Assembly (NCBI RefSeq): GCF_009741735.1
Contig: NZ_WHOH01000001.1
Location: forward strand, 62,001 to 126,000
DNA: 64,000 nucleotides
Source: Lentibacillus sp. JNUCC-1
GTDB taxonomy: Bacteria; Bacillota; Bacilli; Bacillales; Amphibacillaceae
Direction: 5' to 3'
The position numbers were made by a program, and so were the translations under genes. How positions within the stretch are numbered: position 1 is the stretch's first letter; each line of letters opens with the position of its first letter. The notes under the pieces were generated by a model. The model ran no database searches, had not been told where the DNA came from, and was given only the letters and a program-made list of their open reading frames with translations. Shown here piece after piece: positions 18,663 through 27,481 of this stretch.

Positions 18663-18840
18663 GGCGCTCCATTTTTTCTTTGTGCTTTCTATTAATTTCA
18701 TATTCATTCATAAGCTCGTCCAATTGCTGACTGATTTGAATGGAGTTAGGTCCTGTTAAGCCTTCATTCTCCGCTGTTTTATGCATAACCCGACGCAAAT
18801 GTTCTATTTTCTCGAGCAGCCTCTGTTCTTTCATCTTCAT
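18658..18840 (-). CDS. Spo0E-like aspartyl-phosphate phosphatase
   Basis: A 60-residue two-helix protein of the Spo0E family. It has the pattern IEHLRRVMHKTAENEGL followed by the signature SQQLDELMNEY, in which S-Q-x-L-D is the catalytic motif acting on Spo0A-phosphate. Such phosphatases delay entry into sporulation. The start at 18840 has AAAAGGAGTTGTTAC upstream; a longer frame to 18879 lacks a ribosome site. The gene stands alone. Exact target (Spo0A or another regulator) cannot be told from sequence. Confidence 0.85.
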   Translation of the reverse strand: MKMKEQRLLEKIEHLRRVMHKTAENEGLTGPNSIQISQQLDELMNEYEINRKHKEKMERQ

Positions 18841-19050
18841 GTAACAACTCCTTTTTGGAAGTTTGTTTAACTTTACCACGTTCTATATGACAATATCAAG
18901 TATTATCAGAACGTACGTTTGTAAAGTGGTTGAGATTTTAAAATAGACGAGTGATTAAGCAATCATTTTATGCTATTATTGAGAATGGGCGTAAAATACA
19001 TTTAGAGTTTATAATGAACTTTAACATTTGGCACAGAAAGGATGTCTTTC

Positions 19051-19581
19051 GTGACAGAAACGAATAAAAAAAAGAAAAGCGAATGGTTGGAATGGGCTAA
19101 AGCCATTCTTATCGCCATTGTGATTGGGTTGCTATTACAGAACTTTGTCATGGCCACTTCTGTTGTGGAAGGTGAGAGCATGGACCCCACGCTTGAAGAT
19201 GGGGAGCGTGTTATTTTTAATAAATTTATTTATTTAATAGACAGTCCTGAACGTGGCGATATCGTTATCATTCAACACCCATCGAAAAATTATGTTAAAC
19301 GAGTTATTGGTCTTCCAGGAGAAACGATAGAAATGCAAAACCATATTCTTTATATTGACGACCAGGAAGTTGCACAAGATTTCATTGGGAACGAAGCGAT
19401 CAACAGTACTGGCAATTTTGGTCCCATTCATATACCTGAAGATAGTTATTTTGTGATGGGAGATAACCGTGCAAAAAGCAGAGACAGTAGAAATGGTTTG
19501 GGGCTGATTAAAGAAGAGGACATTATAGGCCGTTCTGAATTGATATACTATCCATTTGACCAATGGGGACTCACAAGATAA
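19051..19581 (+). CDS. sipS: Type I signal peptidase (SipS-like)
   Basis: A 176-residue membrane protease that removes signal peptides from secreted proteins. One N-terminal membrane anchor (about residues 16-36) is followed by box B SMDPTL with catalytic Ser43, and box D YVKRVIGLPGE with catalytic Lys83, then GDNRAKSRDSR (box E). Both catalytic positions and length fit SipS/SipT of B. subtilis. The GTG start at 19051 was preferred because the ATG at 19042 overlaps the ribosome site AAAGGATG. Single gene followed by a terminator. Confidence 0.93.
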   Translation: MTETNKKKKSEWLEWAKAILIAIVIGLLLQNFVMATSVVEGESMDPTLEDGERVIFNKFIYLIDSPERGDIVIIQHPSKNYVKRVIGLPGETIEMQNHILYIDDQEVAQDFIGNEAINSTGNFGPIHIPEDSYFVMGDNRAKSRDSRNGLGLIKEEDIIGRSELIYYPFDQWGLTR

Positions 19582-19601
19582 CATTTCAAATAAATAATGA
19601 A

Positions 19602-19637
19602 CGGGCCGTGCCAAAGGCAGGCCCGAATTTTTTATTT
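19602..19637 (+). terminator. Terminator of the signal peptidase gene
   Basis: Stem CGGGCC(GT)GCC / GGCAGGCCCG followed by a T run. Confidence 0.85.
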
Positions 19638-19715
19638 TTCATTATCAAAGAGACAATAACCTACATTTAGTACAATAATGCCGAGACAAACTACACCAAA
19701 AGCAACTTCCCACAT
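19632..19715 (-). CDS. 27-residue single-span membrane peptide
   Basis: Unrecognised tiny ORF reading MWEVAFGVVCLGIIVLNVGY and then CLFDNEK. It is nearly all one membrane helix with an acidic C-terminus. The ribosome site AAAGGAGGACGGACAAT is excellent for a gene this short, and the ORF fills an otherwise empty gap between sipS and the zinc-ribbon gene. No function can be given. Confidence 0.5.
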   Translation of the reverse strand: MWEVAFGVVCLGIIVLNVGYCLFDNEK

Positions 19716-19881
19716 ATTGTCCGTCCTCCTTTATTATAGCTGAACATAAAAACTTTCCACTCTTATCATACCAATTTTCCTTACCTAAATAAAGTAAAGT
19801 TATGTTAAAATGAATAAAGCAACAGTCGAATTTTGTCAATTACGCTTAAATACATAGCTTATAAAACGAGGAGGTTGTACA

Positions 19882-21039
19882 ATGGGGCATTGCCCATTTT
19901 GCGGCACACCTGTTAAAGATGAAGAATCATATTGTATCAATTGCGGTAAGCCTTTGCCAGATGATATGTCTACCCGATTAAACAAACCTCTTTTAAATAA
20001 ATTCTGGTATGTGCCAGTTGGGGTTTTGTTGCTGATGTCTATCATTATCGGGACATCTTATTTAATTCTGTCCCACAAAACCACAACGGCAGAAGAACTA
20101 TATAACAAGGGATCTGTCCAGCTTGAAAAGGCACATTATGCTCAGGCGAAAGATCTGTTTAATGATGCAGTGGCTTACCACCCGAATTTCAGCCAGGCAA
20201 AAACCGGCTTCTCATTTGCGAAAACTGCTGAACGTACAGAACAGGACTTAGAAAAAGCTCAAAAAGCTGCACAAGAGCATGATTTTCAAAAGGCGCTTAC
20301 TCTCGTGAGCAAAGCTGAAAATAACTTAAAAAACTACTCTGGCGATGCGGTCGTCAGATTAATTGATCGACTTTCTGAACAACGAGATGCAGTGAAAACG
20401 ATCCAGTTAAAAGAAGATCTTAACAAGGAATCCTCAATCAGCGATTTAAAAATGCTTTTGTGGGACGCCGAAGCTATAGCAACCGAAGAAGCAACCCAAA
20501 TGGCAAACACGATACGGGAACGGATTGTCGATTATACACATGCTAAAGCAAGTGAACAGATTAATAACAATCATTTTAAGGATGCTCGTATTATTGTTGA
20601 AGACGGGCTGAAGTATGCCCCCGAATCGGAAAAACTTCTCAGCTTGGAGACGACAATTGAAAATGAGCAAGAAGCATTTGAAACAATGCAGCAGGAGCGC
20701 ATTGAACAGGCAATCAACACTGCTAATGAAGAACAGGAAATTAATGAAAATGATGCAATTGAGTTGGTTAAAGTCACAGCCAAAGACGATGAACAAGGCA
20801 ATCTACTTGTCACAGGTGAAGTGAAAAGTGTTGCCACCATTCCGATTAATACGATTTTAATTGAGTATTCACTGTCATCTGGAGACGGGGATCCGTTTGC
20901 CACGCACCATGCCTATGTTTTTCCTGACAAGCTCTATCCTGGAGAAATAGGTCAGTTTGAATTCACACATTATGATATAAAAGATAAGGGTGAAAATGTG
21001 CAAGTACAGGTAGATACAATTAAATGGTATACAAAATAA
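19882..21039 (+). CDS. Zinc-ribbon membrane protein with repeat-rich extracellular domain
   Basis: A 385-residue protein. An N-terminal zinc ribbon has CPFC at about residues 4-7 and CINC at 19-22. One membrane helix (about residues 43-65, FWYVPVGVLLLMSIIIGTSY) follows. The outside part begins with a TPR-like segment (EELYNKGSVQLEKAHYAQAK, residues 73-110), continues as long charged helices, and ends with a beta-rich FxLYC-like domain (residues 300-385). Similar zinc-ribbon/TPR proteins exist in bacilli without known role. GAGGAGGTTGTACA precedes the ATG. The HtrA-like protease follows 18 bases later, so the two are likely one operon and may work together at the envelope. Confidence 0.75.
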   Translation: MGHCPFCGTPVKDEESYCINCGKPLPDDMSTRLNKPLLNKFWYVPVGVLLLMSIIIGTSYLILSHKTTTAEELYNKGSVQLEKAHYAQAKDLFNDAVAYHPNFSQAKTGFSFAKTAERTEQDLEKAQKAAQEHDFQKALTLVSKAENNLKNYSGDAVVRLIDRLSEQRDAVKTIQLKEDLNKESSISDLKMLLWDAEAIATEEATQMANTIRERIVDYTHAKASEQINNNHFKDARIIVEDGLKYAPESEKLLSLETTIENEQEAFETMQQERIEQAINTANEEQEINENDAIELVKVTAKDDEQGNLLVTGEVKSVATIPINTILIEYSLSSGDGDPFATHHAYVFPDKLYPGEIGQFEFTHYDIKDKGENVQVQVDTIKWYTK

Positions 21040-21057
21040 CCATTTGGAGTTGACGCT

Positions 21058-22194
21058 ATGCTTAAAAAACATCAAGGGCCGTTCATAACCTCATTGCTTA
21101 TAATTTTGGGCGGTGCGTTTACAATATATGTCATATATCAATTTTGGAACAGCCAGGAGCTCGTTGTTGACTCACCAGCAGTCAGCCTTGTCAATGAGGA
21201 AAACGCGGGCCCTGACTTAACCTCAATCGTACACGAAGCAGAAAAAAATGTTATGTTGATCGAGGGTCGCTCTGAAGATGATACAATTACAGGATCAGGG
21301 TTTTTATATAATGAATCGGGGGATATTGTAACAAATGCCCATGTTGTCAGAGATGCTGATCTCATTTATGTAAGAACAGCAAATGCAAGAATTTATCCGG
21401 GAGCTCTGGTCGGAATTAGTGATGAAACAGATATCGCTGTGATTCGAGTGCCACAGCTAGCAGGACAAGTTCATCTCGACCTCGAGGAAGAAAAAGCTGA
21501 AATCGGGGATGAGGTTATTGCTCTAGGAAGTCCTCACGGTTTCCAGAACACTGTTACATTAGGAATCATCTCAGGAACAGAGCGCAACTTTTCCGTAGAT
21601 GGCTATGACTACCAGAATGTCTACCAGATTTCCGCACAAATAACACATGGCAACAGCGGTGGTCCTCTGATCAGTCGTGAATCAGGAAAGGTGATGGGTA
21701 TTAACTCAGTTGGCACTGAAGACGGAACCTTGGGGTTCAGTATCCCGATCGACGATGTGCTCCCACAATTGAAGCAGTGGTCAAATGAGGCAAAAAATGA
21801 TCAGCTGGATTTCGCCAGTACAGATGACCTTTTACAAAAAGCAGACCCTGAACAGCTTATTACAGACACAGAATATTTACTGGATTACTTTTTTGACAGT
21901 TTGAGGATGCGCGATTACGTTGGGGCGTATACCATTCTGGGAAGTGATATTCAGAAAGAGACTTCGTACCCTGATTTTCGACAAGATTACATGCAGGCAG
22001 CTGAAATCTCGATCACCAACAAGCACTTTGAAGTGATTGGGAACAACAAGGTGAAGGCAAAAGCTGATGTTGATATTTCGAATAAACTGCCCAAAGAAGA
22101 TGAATTGACAACGAATCGCTTCACATATGAGTTTGTTATAGGTTATGAGAATGAGCAATTGAAAATCCTGAAATTAAACAGAGAATCAAAATAA
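21058..22194 (+). CDS. HtrA-like membrane-anchored serine protease without PDZ domain
   Basis: A 378-residue trypsin-like (S1C) protease. A signal anchor lies at residues 12-31. The catalytic triad is visible as His in TNAHVV, Asp in ETDIAVIRV and Ser in HGNSGGPLIS. Instead of PDZ domains there is a C-terminal region of about 120 residues with a DUF-like fold that ends FVIGYENEQLKILKL. So it is related to HtrA/DegP but not a standard member; regulation by PDZ is absent. It is co-directional with the zinc-ribbon protein and follows it by 18 bases. Role in envelope quality control is inferred. Confidence 0.82.
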   Translation: MLKKHQGPFITSLLIILGGAFTIYVIYQFWNSQELVVDSPAVSLVNEENAGPDLTSIVHEAEKNVMLIEGRSEDDTITGSGFLYNESGDIVTNAHVVRDADLIYVRTANARIYPGALVGISDETDIAVIRVPQLAGQVHLDLEEEKAEIGDEVIALGSPHGFQNTVTLGIISGTERNFSVDGYDYQNVYQISAQITHGNSGGPLISRESGKVMGINSVGTEDGTLGFSIPIDDVLPQLKQWSNEAKNDQLDFASTDDLLQKADPEQLITDTEYLLDYFFDSLRMRDYVGAYTILGSDIQKETSYPDFRQDYMQAAEISITNKHFEVIGNNKVKAKADVDISNKLPKEDELTTNRFTYEFVIGYENEQLKILKLNRESK

Positions 22195-22195
22195 C

Positions 22196-22231
22196 AAAAG
22201 GCCGCGGCGTTAATCTTGCCCGGCCTTTTAT
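22196..22231. terminator. Bidirectional terminator
   Basis: Stem AAAGGCCG / CGGCCTTT between the convergent protease gene and the GGDEF-EAL gene. Confidence 0.8.
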
Positions 22232-22245
22232 TGTTGGCACATCAA

Positions 22246-24222
22246 TCAGTATGGTAGGACAACCGTTTTAAATATCGTTTGAACATCATTCGGCGGCAAT
22301 GGTTTACTAAAATAAAAGCCTTGCATTTCATCGCATTTCTCAGACTTAAGAAAATGCAGCTGATCTTTTGTTTCCACTCCTTCTGCAATTACTTTCATGT
22401 TCATGGAGTGTGACATATTAATAATGGATTTAACGATCGCTTTATTTTGCTGCTGTTTGCCATTAATAAACATCTGATCGATTTTGAGCTTGGTAATTGG
22501 AAATAGACTTAGATACTTCAGAGATGAATAGCCCGTGCCAAAATCATCAATAGAAACGAAAACGCCCAGTTCCCGCAATTGTTTCATCGTATCCAGAATG
22601 TACTCTTCATTGCTCATTGCCATACTTTCTGTGATCTCAAGCTCTAGATATTCAGGGGCGAGGTCTGTTTCATCAAGTGCCTGTTTAACCTTTTCCACGA
22701 GCTCTCGCTGATGAAATTGTTTCGCGGATAAATTCACACTCACTATAATCGGTGAGTATCCCTCATCCTGCCATTGTTTATTTTGCCTGCAAGCTTCACG
22801 AATCACCCAATCCCCTATTTCAATAATCAGCCCGGTCTTTTCTGCAAGTGGTATGAAGTCACCTGGGGGAACCAGACCTTTTGTTGGGTGCTGCCAGCGC
22901 AAAAGAGCTTCCACCCCGACAATTTTTCCGCTGTCGAGGCTTTTCTGTGGCTGGTAATGCAATAGGAATTGCCCATCTTTTAAAGCTTTGCGCATTTCAT
23001 TCTCCATCGTTAACATAATTTTAAAGTTTTCGGAGATAGAAGCTTCGAACAAATTATAGTTGTTCCTGTGTTTCTCTTTAATGACATACATCGCTGAATC
23101 TGCGTGTTTGATCAAATCATTCGCGTTACGCCCGTTTTTGGGATAAATGCTGATGCCTATACTGAGTGTAATAAAAATTTCATACCCTCTAATGTTAATG
23201 GGCTTTTCGAACTCTTTGATCAGTTCTTCAGCTAAACTGGTGGCATCTGATTCCTGTCGAATATTTCTCTGCAGCAATAGAAATTCATCACCGCCCATTC
23301 GGGCTATGAAGCGACCCGACTGCAAAAAAGTTTTTAGGCGGTTGCCGCAAGCTTGCAACAATGCATCACCAAAGGCGTATCCAAGTGTATCATTAATTTC
23401 TTTAAAGTAATCAAGATCAATAAAATAGATCGCAAGCATCTCACCATCTGTTTCTGCTTCTTCAATCATTCGTTTCAAAGTTTGGATGAAAAAATTCCTA
23501 TTGGGAAGGCCTGTCAATTCATCATAATACGCCATGTATTCAATTTGTTTTTCGTTTTCAATCTGAGCAGTAACATCTGTAATTAACGCAACTCTTGTTG
23601 TCGTCCCATCTTCATGATTAATATAGGTTTTTTCATTGATCTCCACATTAAACGTAGACTGATCTTTTCTTATGCCGACCTGTTCACAGTCTCTGACGTG
23701 GTTGCCGATATATTGATCATAATGCGGGATTGTACATATATCTTGAACAAGTTCAGTCAGCTTCATATGTTTTAATTCTTGTAACGAATAGCCGAATAAA
23801 TTGGAGAAGGTTTCATCAGCATCCACAATCTGATTCCCATTTAGGACAACCATCCCTTCTCCACCTATCTGCTCGAGTTCACCCAGGTATTCTTTCACCT
23901 CGGCTTTACGCTCTTCAAGGGATAGCTCATCCATGATCATGCAATATAGACCGTGCTCGATACTAACCACTTTAACATCAACAAGTTTATCAGGTTTGTT
24001 ATATAACGGAACAAGCTGATGCGTATCGGTTATTCTGCTGAACCCTTCAAAATTCAAACAGGATAGAATGGATCGTTTTGTCAGGTCCTTCGATTCCAAA
24101 AGTGATCGTGCAGCGTCATTGCTTTGAAGTATAAGACCTTCCTCATCAATAAAGACAATTGCTTCTTTCAGAACATTAAAGATGTGCTCATGTATTGGCG
24201 AATTCATACTTTCTGGTGTCAT
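22246..24222 (-). CDS. PAS-GGDEF-EAL c-di-GMP turnover protein
   Basis: A 658-residue cytosolic signalling protein. Two PAS-like domains cover about residues 10-100 and 110-225. The diguanylate cyclase domain follows with an intact RMGGDEFLL motif (about residue 310), and the phosphodiesterase domain has the active GVEALLRW, the metal-site segments VNLSAKQF, ELEITESMAM and IDDFGTGYSSLKYL. Both catalytic halves look intact, so it could make and break c-di-GMP. No membrane segments. The start at 24222 has TGGGAGTG upstream. It lies 18 bases after ktrD on the same strand, an unusual pairing with a potassium transporter. Confidence 0.9.
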   Translation of the reverse strand: MTPESMNSPIHEHIFNVLKEAIVFIDEEGLILQSNDAARSLLESKDLTKRSILSCLNFEGFSRITDTHQLVPLYNKPDKLVDVKVVSIEHGLYCMIMDELSLEERKAEVKEYLGELEQIGGEGMVVLNGNQIVDADETFSNLFGYSLQELKHMKLTELVQDICTIPHYDQYIGNHVRDCEQVGIRKDQSTFNVEINEKTYINHEDGTTTRVALITDVTAQIENEKQIEYMAYYDELTGLPNRNFFIQTLKRMIEEAETDGEMLAIYFIDLDYFKEINDTLGYAFGDALLQACGNRLKTFLQSGRFIARMGGDEFLLLQRNIRQESDATSLAEELIKEFEKPINIRGYEIFITLSIGISIYPKNGRNANDLIKHADSAMYVIKEKHRNNYNLFEASISENFKIMLTMENEMRKALKDGQFLLHYQPQKSLDSGKIVGVEALLRWQHPTKGLVPPGDFIPLAEKTGLIIEIGDWVIREACRQNKQWQDEGYSPIIVSVNLSAKQFHQRELVEKVKQALDETDLAPEYLELEITESMAMSNEEYILDTMKQLRELGVFVSIDDFGTGYSSLKYLSLFPITKLKIDQMFINGKQQQNKAIVKSIINMSHSMNMKVIAEGVETKDQLHFLKSEKCDEMQGFYFSKPLPPNDVQTIFKTVVLPY

Positions 24223-24240
24223 AACCTGCACTCCCAACGT

Positions 24241-25602
24241 TTATCCTATAATAATCTTTTCTTTAGGGTAATGAAAATTACCTTGTTTTGTGTTGTTTTT
24301 AAATGTAAACAAAAATGTAATAATACCAATCCTGCCTATAAACATTAAGACCATTAATATCAACTTACTGGCTGTGGTCAATTCACTTGTTATTCCAAGT
24401 GACAATCCTACAGTTCCAAAGGCTGATGTGACCTCAAATAGTATTTGAATGACCGAAAATGGTTCGATCACAGAAATCGTTATGACAGACATAAACACAA
24501 ATACAATGGCTACCAGCATGACAGTAACTGCTTTAAGTAAATCCTCTTGGTAGACTTCCCGGCGAAAGAGCCTGATGCTCTCCCCTCCACGCACATACGT
24601 AATGATAAAAATGACAACTAGTGCAAATGTAGTTGTACGAATACCACCGCCTGCACTGCTCGGTGACGCACCAATAAACATGAGGACAGACATAAACAGA
24701 TGATTTTGCTCAGTGAGTAAACTAACATCCATTGTTGACAAACCACCGCTTCTTGTTGTTACAGACTGAAACAGCGCATAAAAAAACGTCTCGTGCCATG
24801 TTTTTCCTTCAAAGAATTGGACAGAATCAAACAGATAGATAAATAATGTCCCAAGAACAACCAAGACAAAGAAGGTTGTTGTCGTCAGTTTAGTAAATAG
24901 CGTAAACCTAAACGTTTTTCTATCACTAATTTTGGAAAATAAATACTCCTTCAGTTCAATCAATACTGGAAAACCTATTGCACCAAAAATAATCAGCAAG
25001 ATGTTGATAAATTGCACAAAATAATCGTCCTTAAACGGTATGAGCGATGAGCCGGTAATGTCAAATCCGCCATTTGAAATAGCACTTACTGTTCCAAAAA
25101 AACCGTTTAAATAAGCTTCGCCAGTAGGGAAATATTGTAAGTAATAGGTACCCAGCACAAGAAAACCTGTTAATTCAATAACACCCAAAACGAGAAACAG
25201 TTGCTTAATAAGATTAACCATGCCCGCAAACCTAGTCTGATTTTGGTCTGTCATGATCAGCCTGCGTTCCCTCAGGCCAATCTTTTTTCCAAGCAAAAGC
25301 CATATAGAGGTACCAATGGCCATTACGCCTACTGCTCCAAGCTGGAGGACAATTGCAAGAAAAATGATGCCTGTTGTACTCAATGTATCTGCTACAGTAA
25401 TGGTACTGAGTCCTGTAACACTGATGGCACTGACAGCCGTAAACAAAATATCAATAAACGAAATATCTACACCATCTTGATAGGCAATCGGCAAAGCTAG
25501 TAAGCACGTGGACATAACCACGGCAAGAAGATAAAAAACAAGAATAAGTTGTACCGCTGATAATTTATTGACCCAGCGCAATAATGGGTGAGCAAAAAAC
25601 AT
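24241..25602 (-). CDS. ktrD: Ktr-type potassium transporter membrane subunit
   Basis: A 453-residue TrkH/KtrB-family channel-like transporter. It has about eight membrane helices arranged as four M1-P-M2 units. Selectivity-filter segments are seen as SVTGLST, SNGGFDITGSS, VTTRSGGLSTMD and AFGTVGLSLG, each with the conserved Gly. It needs a cytosolic RCK subunit, likely KtrC at 5 kb, since no ktrA/C gene is adjacent; the unlinked ktrC/ktrD arrangement is also that of B. subtilis. The ATG is preceded by AAGGAGACC. Downstream, in the same operon, is a GGDEF-EAL protein. KtrB versus KtrD is decided by the lack of a linked ktrA. Confidence 0.88.
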   Translation of the reverse strand: MFFAHPLLRWVNKLSAVQLILVFYLLAVVMSTCLLALPIAYQDGVDISFIDILFTAVSAISVTGLSTITVADTLSTTGIIFLAIVLQLGAVGVMAIGTSIWLLLGKKIGLRERRLIMTDQNQTRFAGMVNLIKQLFLVLGVIELTGFLVLGTYYLQYFPTGEAYLNGFFGTVSAISNGGFDITGSSLIPFKDDYFVQFINILLIIFGAIGFPVLIELKEYLFSKISDRKTFRFTLFTKLTTTTFFVLVVLGTLFIYLFDSVQFFEGKTWHETFFYALFQSVTTRSGGLSTMDVSLLTEQNHLFMSVLMFIGASPSSAGGGIRTTTFALVVIFIITYVRGGESIRLFRREVYQEDLLKAVTVMLVAIVFVFMSVITISVIEPFSVIQILFEVTSAFGTVGLSLGITSELTTASKLILMVLMFIGRIGIITFLFTFKNNTKQGNFHYPKEKIIIG

Positions 25603-25712
25603 ATTATGGTCTCCTTACAGCACTACTTAGTATATCGGTCAATACGTGCATATGTTAACATTATTATAACAGGCTATCCGAATAAATGCGTGTTTTTTCG
25701 ACATCATATCAC

Positions 25713-25749
25713 ACAAACAGCCGCGTCTCACGCGACACGGCTGTTTGTA
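25713..25749. terminator. Strong hairpin, possible terminator of the moaA-ywpF transcript
   Basis: Perfect 11-bp stem ACAAACAGCCG / CGGCTGTTTGT in the gap between ywpF and ktrD. It lacks a good T run, so it may instead be a processing or boundary element. Confidence 0.45.
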
Positions 25750-25771
25750 AAGAACTTTTACTGAATATGTA

Positions 25772-25938
25772 GGGGGAAACACGGAGACTCCTGCGGGATG
25801 CAAAGCCTCGATGAGATCCCGGAGGTCGTCATAGGGGAAGGAAGGCTAAAACCGCGACGTCAATCGCCACTTCTTCATGGCCCACATCCTGTGGGCCCGA
25901 GGTTCAGTAGCGCCCGCGGAAGGCGTAGTGTTTCCCCC
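25772..25938. repeat. Large hairpin intergenic repeat (GGAGACTCCTGCGGG type)
   Basis: About 170 bases closed by GGGGGAAACAC and GTGTTTCCCCC, with inner pairs CTCCTGCGGG/CCCGCGGA and a loop hairpin GGCCCACATCCTGTGGGCC. Sequence of the GGAGACTCCTGCGGGA type is a recurrent intergenic repeat in many Bacillaceae. It is much richer in GC than its surroundings. It fills most of the 428-base gap 25603-26030. Confidence 0.65.
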
Positions 25939-26030
25939 GAGCGGACGCATGAGCCAGTAATAAGTTAGTTCGCAGTTTATGGATACTCTGTTTCTCCGTA
26001 ACGAGCAACGTTATAAACTATCGCAAGTTT

Positions 26031-26441
26031 TTACAGTGTTTCTTTGATTTTTTCGACAAGCGTGTCTCCCTGGTAACCTGCGTCAATTAATGCTTTCACC
26101 TGTTTTTCTACAGATGCTTTACGTTGGTCAATAATAGTGCCCATGAAAAGCACATTTACATTTTCCCCAATTTCGTTTGCACCAATTATCCTTGTGATAA
26201 ATTGGGCTGGCGGATTATTTGGATTCGTTATTCTGGCTTCGACCATTAAATCCTCACCAGATTTACGCAATCGCTCAAACATCTCTTTATAATCAGCTGT
26301 TGTATATGCTTCTATAACCCATCGATTCTCTTCATCTTCACGATTGATGGTCAGACCATCAATCAATTCAATTTCATGGTGTTCAAAAGCCTCTCCAACC
26401 GGTTCCATTAACGTTAGACCCTTCAATTTAAATGTCTTCAT
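26031..26441 (-). CDS. YwpF-like family protein
   Basis: A 136-residue cytosolic protein of the YwpF-like family. It begins MKTFKLKGLTLMEP and has the family core LIDGLTINREDEENRWVIEA. Function is not known. The start at 26441 was chosen over 26480 because AAGGGGGAG lies 3-9 bases upstream. The gene follows moaA closely (14 bases between the moaA stop and this start), so it is probably the last gene of the moeA-moaA transcript. In B. subtilis ywpF is not linked to moaA, so the link may be recent. Confidence 0.75.
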   Translation of the reverse strand: MKTFKLKGLTLMEPVGEAFEHHEIELIDGLTINREDEENRWVIEAYTTADYKEMFERLRKSGEDLMVEARITNPNNPPAQFITRIIGANEIGENVNVLFMGTIIDQRKASVEKQVKALIDAGYQGDTLVEKIKETL

Positions 26442-26454
26442 ATGCTCCCCCTTA

Positions 26455-27477
26455 TCAACCGCCGATATAAGACATCTCAATTTTTTTCCGTTTATTGGGT
26501 TTTAATTCCATCCGTTCGTCAGAATATCTGTCTGTTCTTGTTGACCACAAGTTGATCAGAGTTTGTTCAAGTTCTTCATCTGTGATACCTTCACGCAGTT
26601 TTTCACGGATATCCAATCCAGAGGAAGCAAACAGGCAAGTAAATAATTTTCCGTCAGCTGATAACCGAAGTCGGGTGCAGCTGCTGCAAAACGAATCGGT
26701 TACAGAGGAAATAACACCGACCTCCCCTTCCCCGTCTTTATATTTGTATCGTGAAGCCACTTCCCCATAATAGTTTTCTTCAGCCGCTTCAAGTGGCATC
26801 TCTTCATGGATCCGGTCGACAATTTCTTTTTTGGATATGACATTATTTAAATCCCAGCCATTATGATTACCAACGTCCATAAATTCTATGAAACGCAGAA
26901 TAACATTGCTGCCTTTGAAATGACGAGCCATCGGAAGAATCTGACTTTCATTCATACCTTTCTTAACAACCATATTAACTTTTACTTCAAGACCAGCATT
27001 CTGAGCTGCTTCAATTCCTTTTAACACAGGTAGGGTAACGACACCTTTACCATTAATTTCTTTAAAAACATCATCTTCTATTGCATCCAGGCTGATGTTG
27101 ACCCGCTCAAGTCCTGCAGCTTTTAACTTTTTAGCCTGCCGCGGCAAAAAGAAGGCATTACTTGTCAATGCGATATCTTTGATCCCTGGAATATGTGTGA
27201 TTCTCTCAATAAAGTCATCCAAATTCTTGCGCATCAGAGGCTCGCCCCCTGTGATGCGGATTTTGTCAACACCAAGATTAACAAAAGCACGTGTCACTCT
27301 GGTCATTTCATCAAAACTAAGCAGCTCGTGATCAGGCAGAAACACATGATCCTCGCCGAAAATTTCCTTAGGCATACAATAGGTGCATCTTAGGTTACAT
27401 TGGTCAATAACAGATATCCTCAAATCTTTCAAAGGTCTCCCAAGAACATCGGTTATAGGTGTTTTGTTCTCTTGCAT
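26455..27477 (-). CDS. moaA: GTP 3',8-cyclase MoaA (molybdenum cofactor)
   Basis: A 340-residue radical SAM enzyme for the first step of molybdopterin synthesis. The N-terminal cluster motif is CNLRCTYC (residues 27-34) and the C-terminal cluster has CSSCTRLRLSADGKLFTC. RITGGEPLMR is the SAM-binding GGEP motif. The C-terminal GG tail is present as SYIGG. moeA sits just upstream, 4 bases apart, in the same operon. The cofactor is needed by the formate dehydrogenase and the oxidoreductase encoded elsewhere in this window. Confidence 0.95.
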   Translation of the reverse strand: MQENKTPITDVLGRPLKDLRISVIDQCNLRCTYCMPKEIFGEDHVFLPDHELLSFDEMTRVTRAFVNLGVDKIRITGGEPLMRKNLDDFIERITHIPGIKDIALTSNAFFLPRQAKKLKAAGLERVNISLDAIEDDVFKEINGKGVVTLPVLKGIEAAQNAGLEVKVNMVVKKGMNESQILPMARHFKGSNVILRFIEFMDVGNHNGWDLNNVISKKEIVDRIHEEMPLEAAEENYYGEVASRYKYKDGEGEVGVISSVTDSFCSSCTRLRLSADGKLFTCLFASSGLDIREKLREGITDEELEQTLINLWSTRTDRYSDERMELKPNKRKKIEMSYIGG

Positions 27478-27481
27478 CTTA

